Positions 7,524 to 12,485 of a DNA stretch of 12,485 bases are shown here, one piece after another (the stretch's first letter is position 1; the number at the start of each line of letters is the position of its first letter). Under the pieces are notes generated by a model that saw nothing but the letters and a program-made list of their open reading frames with translations, made no database searches and had not been told where the DNA came from. The DNA is from CAZGQY01 sp964528035 (GTDB taxonomy: Bacteria; Pseudomonadota; Gammaproteobacteria; Methylococcales; UBA1147): contig CAZGQY010000124.1 in the NCBI GenBank assembly GCA_964528035.1, positions 1-12,485 on the forward strand, in the 5' to 3' direction. The position numbers and the translations under genes are program-made.

Positions 7524-7948
7524 GTCGTCAATTCCGGTGTTTTTCGATAGAAAATGTTCGCGGATGGCTGGTAAGTGCCATGAGAGGAAGTTCGAATTTT
7601 CTGTGGCGGATTATCAACATTTCTTCAATCAATGGTCAGAAAGGTCAATTGGGGCAAGTAAATTATTCGGCATCCAAGAGCGGGATCCATGGATTCAGTA
7701 TGGCGCTTGCACAGGAAGTCGCCCGTAAGGGAATTACCGTGAACACAGTCTCTCCCGGATATATTGCCACCGAAATGGTTATGGCAGTCCCTGAAAATAT
7801 CCGTGAACAGATCATAGCTGGAATTCCTGTAGGTCGCTTGGGTATGGTTAATGAAGTGTCTGGGCTCGTTGATTATCTGGCGTCTGAATCCGCAGCATTC
7901 ATAACCGGAGCGAATATCGCTGTCAACGGCGGCCAGTTGATGTTCTGA
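7524..7948 (+). pseudogene. Decayed acetoacetyl-CoA reductase (PhaB-like SDR), N-terminal half lost
   Basis: From 7607 to the TGA at 7946-7948 an open frame encodes the C-terminal half of a short-chain dehydrogenase close to PhaB, the NADPH acetoacetyl-CoA reductase of polyhydroxybutyrate synthesis. It has RIINISSINGQKGQ, the catalytic YSASK (Tyr codon 7664-7666), TVNTVSPGYIATEMV, IPVGRLG and FITGANIAVNGGQ. Upstream, other frames carry broken PhaB-like pieces: VVNSGVFR then stop (7524-7550), resembling the NNAG-x-TRD segment; KMFADGW then stop (7551-7574), resembling the HKM...W segment; and MRGSSNF before RIINISS. The N-terminal Rossmann half with the GxxxGIG cofactor motif is absent. The frame extends back to a TTG at 7499, but that 149-codon frame has no credible start and too little protein for activity. 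It begins just after serA, where deletion probably removed the rest. A sequencing frameshift alone would not explain the missing half. Confidence 0.8.
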
Positions 7949-7984
7949 CCCCCTACCTAACCCTATTTATTTTTAAGACCAGTA

Positions 7985-8146
7985 TTAGTTTTCGTCATTA
8001 CTATCACTCAATTGCCGAAAGCGGAAATACAGTAGCAGCAGTAAAATTCCAATGCCGAATGGATATTGCAGAACGCCTAAGAAGAAAGCCATCAGAGTCA
8101 AAGCCAATAACAACGCAAGCAAGAATAAAAGAAGATCGAATTTCAT
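7985..8146 (-). CDS. 53-residue predicted membrane protein
   Basis: The minus strand has an ATG at 8146-8144 and a TAA at 7987-7985, encoding 53 residues. After the N-terminal MKFD comes a Leu-rich segment (residues 5-25), a turn with YPFG (28-31), a second hydrophobic segment (32-41), and a polar tail with FRFRQ followed by DSNDEN. This fits a two-helix inner-membrane hairpin with positive residues next to the second helix. AGGGGTG about 6-7 nt before the ATG is a good Shine-Dalgarno sequence, which supports real expression. It is convergent with the phaB relic and diverges from the GGDEF-EAL gene across 188 bp. I do not recognise the family; small membrane proteins of this shape are often annotated as hypothetical. 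Confidence 0.7.
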   Translation of the reverse strand: MKFDLLLFLLALLLALTLMAFFLGVLQYPFGIGILLLLLYFRFRQLSDSNDEN

Positions 8147-8244
8147 CTGTACACCCCTAAGAAATTTGTGACTTTAGAATCTAAGTAAGCGCTATAACGC
8201 ATTGGTATGTATGGGTTTCAGGAAACGCCAGGAAAAAAACCAGC

Positions 8245-8250
8245 TATACT
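8245..8250 (+). promoter_or_regulatory. Possible -10 box for the GGDEF-EAL gene
   Basis: TATACT fits the sigma-70 -10 consensus in five of six positions and lies about 85 bp before the start codon. No good -35 box is found at 16-18 bp, so the promoter may be activator-dependent or located elsewhere. Confidence 0.3.
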
Positions 8251-8334
8251 TTTTTGTAACAAATAATCCAGGTTTATTCCTTCGTACTGCGTAAATCCCA
8301 ATAATTAAAATTAATTTCTATTAGCCTTTTTCAC

Positions 8335-10782
8335 ATGATGGAACAGATAAAAATTCTATATCTGAATGATGATATCTCATTAGCGGATACAACTAAAAGC
8401 TACCTTGAAAAGAAAGGCTACTTTGTTGAATTGGCGAATGATGTTCAATCGTGTTTAAACAAAATTTGTGGGGCTTGTTTCGATATTCTTATTTTAGATA
8501 TTTCCATATCTGGTGCTTTGGATGTCCTTAAAAAGTCGTCCAGTGAACATACGATTATTGTTCTCTCAGGTGAATCTACCCCTATAGTATCGGATGCTAT
8601 GCAACTTGGGTTTGCTCATTTTGTCCCGCAAGAAAACAGCGAGTATTTTAAATTGTTAACAGCGTGTATTGGTAACCTTGTACACAAAATTCAGCTGGAA
8701 AAAGAATTATGTAACAGTAAAAGAATTGCTGAGCGCGTTCAATCTATTGCCAAAGTCGGTAATTGGCAATATTACCCAGGTGCAGATGTTGCCGAATGGT
8801 CTCATCAGGAGTTTCGTAATTTTGGTTTTACACCGGATTCAATTTCTCCCACCTACGATAAATACATAGATCTTGTACACCCTGATGATAGAGCCTTAGT
8901 TGAACAATTTAATGTTAACTGTCTCGGGAACCATGTACCCACCGAGTTTGTATTCAGATTGTTACTGGATGACGAGAGTACTCGATATATTCGAGCGATC
9001 ACAGAAGTTGATGTGAACGATAAAAATGAAGTGGTGCGGGTCTTCGGTGTTAGTCAGGATATCACCGAACAAAAAATGATCGAGTCGAAGTTGCAACAGG
9101 CGGCAACTGTCTATGAAACTACGACTGAAGCAATCTTTGTGACAGATGTCAGAAATATCATTATTTCCATTAATCCGGCGTTTACTCTGATTACTGGTTT
9201 TACAGAACAACAATCGATTGGTAGAACCCCCAGTTTTCTTGCTTCTGGCTATCATGATGACAATTTTTTTCAAGAGTTCTGGCGTAAGCTAAAAGACCAA
9301 AAAAACTGGCAAGGGGAAGTATGGAATCGGCACTCTGATGGACATATTTTTCCTACCTGGGAATCTGTTACTGTCATCAGAGATTCTGAAGGTAATATCA
9401 TTCAATATGTTTCCATTTTTAGTGATATTAGTAAACGGAAAGCGGATGAAGAGTTAATTCGTTATCAGGCTAATTATGATAGTTTAACCGAACTGCCTAA
9501 CCGAACCCTGTTTCTTGACCGGATAGAGCTGGCGATAAACCAGGCGAAACGTAACAAAAAACGAGTCGCCCTGATGTTATTGGACTTGGATCGGTTTAAA
9601 TGGATAAACGATACTTTGGGACATAAAGCAGGGGACTTACTTTTAAGGGATGTTGCCAAACGTTTAAACTCAGTCATTCGTGGTTCTGATACAGTTGCCC
9701 GCTTGGGCGGCGATGAATTTATCCTTATCCTGCCTGATTTGGAAAAAGGAGTTTATGCTGAAATTGTAGCCAAAAAAATTTTTTCAGCCTTTTCGGAACA
9801 TGTGGATATTGAAGGGAATGAGGTGATTATTTCAGCCAGTATAGGCATTAGTGTTTATCCTGACGATGGCAGTGATAGTCAAAGCCTGCAAAAGAATGCC
9901 GATAGTGCAATGTATGCTGCAAAAGAAGCAGGACGGAATCGCTATCATTATTTTACCCCTTTATTGCAGGCGGAATCAGAAAGACGATTCACCGTGATAC
10001 ATCATATGCGGATGGCGATAGAACGCGATGAGTTTTCACTGGTTTATCAACCTGTCATGGACATTACGAATGATCAAATAGTGAGTGCGGAAGCATTGAT
10101 TCGATGGACACAAGCGGATTTGGGCATTGTTTCTCCAGCTGAGTTTATTCCATTAGCCGAAGAATCGGGTCTAATACGGCCGATTGGTGACTGGGTGGTA
10201 CGAAGAGTGGCTCAGGACATGCAGCATTGGCAACAGTCCGGTTTAGGCTCCATTCATATTTCAATTAATAAATCTCCAAAGCAATTTTCAAACGGAACTT
10301 GTGATGAGGATTGGAACAATGTGTTTATGGCGCATGGAATTCCTTTGACTAATATCACAGTAGAAATCACCGAAACGGTATTTATGGAAAAAGAACGCCA
10401 TTGTGTGAATTCATTAGCTGATATGCAGGCAATGGGGATGCAAATTTCTCTGGATGACTTTGGTACAGGCTATTCGTCCCTAAGCTATCTTAAACGTTTT
10501 CCGGTTGATATTCTTAAGATTGACCGAGAATTCATTAACGACATTGCGACAGATCCTGACGATGCTTTATTGGTTGAAACGATAATTACATTGGCTGAAA
10601 AAATGCAGATTAAAGTTATCGCTGAAGGGGTAGAGACGGAGGAGCAGTTAAGGTTTCTAAAACGGCACAATTGTCGTTTTGTACAGGGGTATTATTTTAG
10701 TAAGCCACTACCGATAGATGAATTTGAATCATATCTTTTAAAGTACTCGCCATCGTCGAGTCTTCAATGTCTTGCAACGTAG
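8335..10782 (+). CDS. Receiver-PAS-PAS-GGDEF-EAL cyclic-di-GMP turnover protein
   Basis: An 815-residue sensor-regulator that may both make (GGDEF) and degrade (EAL) cyclic di-GMP, the messenger controlling motility and biofilm. Residues 4-120 are a receiver domain with acidic pocket N11-D12-D13 and candidate phospho-Asp55; the usual Lys of strand 5 is replaced (FVPQENS, Gln99), so signalling through it may be altered. PAS 1 covers about 135-245 and PAS 2 about 253-370, each ending in a PAC-like segment (VSQDITEQK, IFSDISKRK). The GGDEF domain (about 380-540) has intact GGDEF at 458-462 and an inhibitory RxxD site (R449-D452). The EAL domain (about 555-800) keeps EALIR at 586-590, Asn645, EITET, DDFGTGYSS at 707-715, DILKID at 725-730 and EGVET, so phosphodiesterase activity is expected. 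ATG 8335 or the adjacent ATG 8338 can start it; no clear ribosome-binding site is seen. The last residues (about 800-815) are a short tail. Confidence 0.95.
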   Translation: MMEQIKILYLNDDISLADTTKSYLEKKGYFVELANDVQSCLNKICGACFDILILDISISGALDVLKKSSSEHTIIVLSGESTPIVSDAMQLGFAHFVPQENSEYFKLLTACIGNLVHKIQLEKELCNSKRIAERVQSIAKVGNWQYYPGADVAEWSHQEFRNFGFTPDSISPTYDKYIDLVHPDDRALVEQFNVNCLGNHVPTEFVFRLLLDDESTRYIRAITEVDVNDKNEVVRVFGVSQDITEQKMIESKLQQAATVYETTTEAIFVTDVRNIIISINPAFTLITGFTEQQSIGRTPSFLASGYHDDNFFQEFWRKLKDQKNWQGEVWNRHSDGHIFPTWESVTVIRDSEGNIIQYVSIFSDISKRKADEELIRYQANYDSLTELPNRTLFLDRIELAINQAKRNKKRVALMLLDLDRFKWINDTLGHKAGDLLLRDVAKRLNSVIRGSDTVARLGGDEFILILPDLEKGVYAEIVAKKIFSAFSEHVDIEGNEVIISASIGISVYPDDGSDSQSLQKNADSAMYAAKEAGRNRYHYFTPLLQAESERRFTVIHHMRMAIERDEFSLVYQPVMDITNDQIVSAEALIRWTQADLGIVSPAEFIPLAEESGLIRPIGDWVVRRVAQDMQHWQQSGLGSIHISINKSPKQFSNGTCDEDWNNVFMAHGIPLTNITVEITETVFMEKERHCVNSLADMQAMGMQISLDDFGTGYSSLSYLKRFPVDILKIDREFINDIATDPDDALLVETIITLAEKMQIKVIAEGVETEEQLRFLKRHNCRFVQGYYFSKPLPIDEFESYLLKYSPSSSLQCLAT

Positions 10783-10907
10783 AAGACGAATCTCCCGGCT
10801 GCCTGACTACACTGCGTATTATTCGAGGGTTATGAGCCGTTGAAATTGCCACGCTCGGTTTTGAGCTTATCGTGAAATAGGCTTCCTATCCCTCACATTA
10901 AAAGTCT

Positions 10908-11903
10908 TCATCCAAGAAAGCGGTTCAATAGCAATGCGAAACCTGAAAAAAACCTTTCGAAAAATGTTTTATTTCGGGCGTAACTTATTAAAAATAAATC
11001 TGTGTTTTCCACAGACCGATAAAGATAGTCGTCGCTGGTGCATAGTTCGTCAACCAGATTGAGTTCAAGCGCACGGGTTCCGTACCAATGTTCTCCGGTG
11101 GCAATCTGTTCGATCTCAACCTGCGAACGATTAGCGATCACAAAATCCTTAAATAACTGGTGAGTCTCATCGATATCTTCCTGAGCTTTGCGACGACCTT
11201 TATCAGTGTTCTCTCCAAAAACCGATAAAGTCCGTTTGTACTCCCCAGCTGTAACCTGCTCATAGTCAACGTCAAAATTCTTTAAAAGACGATGAAAGTT
11301 TGGCATTTGACCAATGACGCCAATCGAACCAATTATTGCGAACGGTGCAGCAATGATTGAATCTGCAACGCACGCCATCATATAGCCGCCACTCGCGGCG
11401 ACTTTGTCTACCGCAACGGTTAGTTTAACGCCTTTCTCACGAATCCGTTGAAGTTGGGACGCTGCGAAGCCGTAGCCATGGACTGTCCCGCCAGAGCTTT
11501 CAAGAACCAAAACGACCTCATCCTTTTGGTCGGCGATTGTTAATATTGCGGTAACAATTTCCCGAAGGGACGCAGCACCGCTTGCCCGTATATCGCCAAC
11601 AAACTCAATTACGAATATGCGTTTCTTTTTTGGGGTAGTTGAAGACTTTTGTTCGTGCTTTTGCCTGGTTTTCAAGTCATGGATTTCTTTTTTAAAAGCC
11701 TTTTTTGTGAAAACCGCCGATTTCATTGCCAGACTCATGTCTTGGTACTTATCATTGAGGTTTTTAACCTTTAGATGTTCTGGATCGGCCGCTTTTGCTT
11801 TAGCAACAAGACGAAGAAATATAAAGGTTGCAATCAGCACTACTGCCGCAACTGTTAGAAGTTTCGCCAGGAACATGCCGTATTCTGTGAAAAATGTGAT
11901 CAA
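10908..11903 (-). CDS. sohB: Inner-membrane serine protease SohB (S49 family)
   Basis: A 331-residue membrane-anchored peptidase of the signal-peptide-peptidase (SppA/S49) family, thought to act in the periplasm on membrane or misfolded proteins. Residues 8-34 form an N-terminal membrane anchor, 40-95 a charged, Lys-rich linker and 96-310 the S49 domain. The catalytic dyad is visible: Ser171 in KVAASGGYMMAC and Lys223 in TAGEYKRTL. ESSGGTVHGYG (135-145) and IGSIGVIG (191-198) are also family segments. Length is close to E. coli SohB (about 350). The start is TTG 11903-11901, which is supported by AAGGA 6-7 nt upstream; the next in-frame ATG is residue 10 and would cut into the anchor. The gene is convergent with the GGDEF-EAL gene (125-bp gap with no convincing terminator) and divergent from the antitoxin gene. 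Confidence 0.95.
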   Translation of the reverse strand: MITFFTEYGMFLAKLLTVAAVVLIATFIFLRLVAKAKAADPEHLKVKNLNDKYQDMSLAMKSAVFTKKAFKKEIHDLKTRQKHEQKSSTTPKKKRIFVIEFVGDIRASGAASLREIVTAILTIADQKDEVVLVLESSGGTVHGYGFAASQLQRIREKGVKLTVAVDKVAASGGYMMACVADSIIAAPFAIIGSIGVIGQMPNFHRLLKNFDVDYEQVTAGEYKRTLSVFGENTDKGRRKAQEDIDETHQLFKDFVIANRSQVEIEQIATGEHWYGTRALELNLVDELCTSDDYLYRSVENTDLFLISYARNKTFFERFFSGFALLLNRFLG

Positions 11904-12026
11904 TGTGTGTCCTTATTAATGCTGTCTGATTCAACGATAACCAAATCAATAGCCAATCGCAACAAAGAATAGTTCCAGAAGGTCAACTCTTCCTGGCCGA
12001 TTAGAATATAGAAGAGCGAAAAACTG

Positions 12027-12056
12027 GCTATATGTGCTATATTTATGGCCATATAT
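12027..12056 (+). promoter_or_regulatory. Likely antitoxin operator: direct repeat plus palindrome
   Basis: GCTATAT occurs twice (12027-12033 and 12036-12042), followed by the perfect palindrome TATGGCCATA (12044-12053), which extends imperfectly to 16 bp at 12041-12056. The site lies 19 nt before the chosen antitoxin start. Phd/YefM antitoxins repress their own operons by binding palindromes at this position, so an autoregulatory operator is likely; binding is inferred. Confidence 0.45.
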
Positions 12057-12074
12057 TCAATTGAGAGGCTCATG

Positions 12075-12356
12075 ATGACTAAAGCCACTATATCGCACTT
12101 AAAAAATCACTTGCCTGAAATCGTTCATGATGTTGAAAAGGGGCAGGATATTCATATTACACGGCACGGAAAACCTGTTGCGGTGATCGTGTCAATAGAC
12201 CGATATAGCCGTGCGTTTAGCTCCGGTAAAGGTATTTTTAATGCATATTTAAATTGGCGTACACTTCATCCTGAAGCGAGAGGGTTTACTGATGAAGAAG
12301 TCGATAATATGCGTGATAAAGAGCCACATCAGCCTTCTGATTTTAGCTGGGGGTAG
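12075..12356 (+). CDS. Phd/YefM-family antitoxin
   Basis: A 93-residue antitoxin of type II toxin-antitoxin modules. The N-terminal half is the DNA-binding Phd/YefM fold: TISHLKNHLPEIVHDVEKGQDIHITRHGKPVAVIVS spans residues 5-40, with the characteristic 'itrhGkPvAViv' strand, followed by DRY at 42-44. The C-terminal tail (FTDEEVDNMRDKEPHQPSDFSWG, residues 71-93) is acidic and likely disordered until bound by toxin; it resembles tails of antitoxins paired with PIN-type toxins. ATG 12075 is preferred because GAGAGG at 12063-12068 lies 6 nt upstream; ATG 12072 is only 3 nt away, and ATG 12045 lies before the Shine-Dalgarno sequence. No toxin gene follows: the frame starting immediately at ATG 12357 encodes only 30 residues without PIN motifs. 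The gene may be an orphan or its toxin may be decayed or lie outside the window. Confidence 0.88.
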   Translation: MTKATISHLKNHLPEIVHDVEKGQDIHITRHGKPVAVIVSIDRYSRAFSSGKGIFNAYLNWRTLHPEARGFTDEEVDNMRDKEPHQPSDFSWG

Positions 12357-12485
12357 ATGGTAAGGGTCGTGCATTTTATAGCTTCCGAAACTGACCGGTT
12401 TCTCCATCGCCTCTTCAGAGGTATAAATAGTGTTGATCTAATCCTTTAGGAGCGAGGATTCAATAATATACGAATCTTGACTTGT
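12357..12485. other. Region downstream of antitoxin, no toxin gene recognised
   Basis: ATG 12357-12359 abuts the antitoxin stop codon, as a toxin gene would, but the frame closes at TAG 12447-12449 after 30 codons and shows no PIN or RelE motif. A 5-bp palindrome, CCTCTTCAGAGG, sits at 12410-12421. The rest of the window shows no coding signal I can support. Confidence 0.5.

Noticed and set aside
7499..7948. Functional short SDR protein of 149 residues
   Set aside because: It has the catalytic Tyr and Lys but no cofactor-binding half, and only a TTG without ribosome-binding site as a start.
10783..10907. Bidirectional terminator between the GGDEF-EAL gene and sohB
   Set aside because: Only a 5-bp stem (ATAGG...CCTAT, 10877-10889) was found, with no T-run; too weak to call.
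11900..12088. Minus-strand 62-codon frame between sohB and the antitoxin gene
   Set aside because: It overlaps the antitoxin start and its operator, has no ribosome-binding site, and overlaps the sohB start signal.
12357..12449. 30-codon frame abutting the antitoxin as a toxin candidate
   Set aside because: Too short, and it lacks the acidic residues of PIN domains and any RelE-like motif; at most a decayed toxin start.

Overview
The window looks like chromosomal DNA of a moderately AT-rich, probably marine gammaproteobacterium. The clues are SohB, a Gram-negative-type MprF, a GGDEF-EAL hybrid, a pseudaminic-acid gene, and a palindromic intergenic repeat of a kind I recall from marine gammaproteobacteria. 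No tRNA, rRNA, CRISPR array, transposase or phage gene was seen. The taxonomic placement is inference.

Layout. Positions 1-1617 are the edge of a surface-glycan locus. A truncated pseI (pseudaminic acid synthase, minus strand) diverges from an SpsF-like cytidylyltransferase gene (plus strand) across about 107 bp. Next come two minus-strand membrane genes, an EamA/DMT-type transporter (4302-5186) followed by mprF (1639-4212). MprF attaches amino acids to phosphatidylglycerol and flips the product. Together this half of the window is about cell-envelope chemistry.

Positions 5187-5885 hold no intact gene. They contain an AT-rich stretch, a probable frameshifted gene remnant (5526-5692), and a 146-bp imperfect inverted-repeat element (5711-5856) ending 14 bp before the ribosome-binding site of serA. 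SerA (5886-7481) is the long, 531-residue form of 3-phosphoglycerate dehydrogenase, which starts serine synthesis. Right behind it lies a decayed phaB-like acetoacetyl-CoA reductase (7524-7948): the catalytic half is readable, while the NADP-binding half is lost or scrambled.

Positions 7985-8146 (minus) encode a 53-residue two-helix membrane peptide with a good ribosome-binding site. Facing away from it is an 815-residue cyclic-di-GMP enzyme (8335-10782) with the order receiver-PAS-PAS-GGDEF-EAL. Both catalytic domains look intact, but the receiver domain is atypical. sohB (minus, TTG start) and a Phd/YefM antitoxin gene (plus) follow, also divergent. The antitoxin has a palindrome over its 5' region but no toxin gene behind it in the visible sequence.

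I found no convincing undescribed multi-gene system. The points most worth a second look are the inverted-repeat element in front of serA, the phaB relic, the unannotated membrane peptide and the apparently solitary antitoxin.
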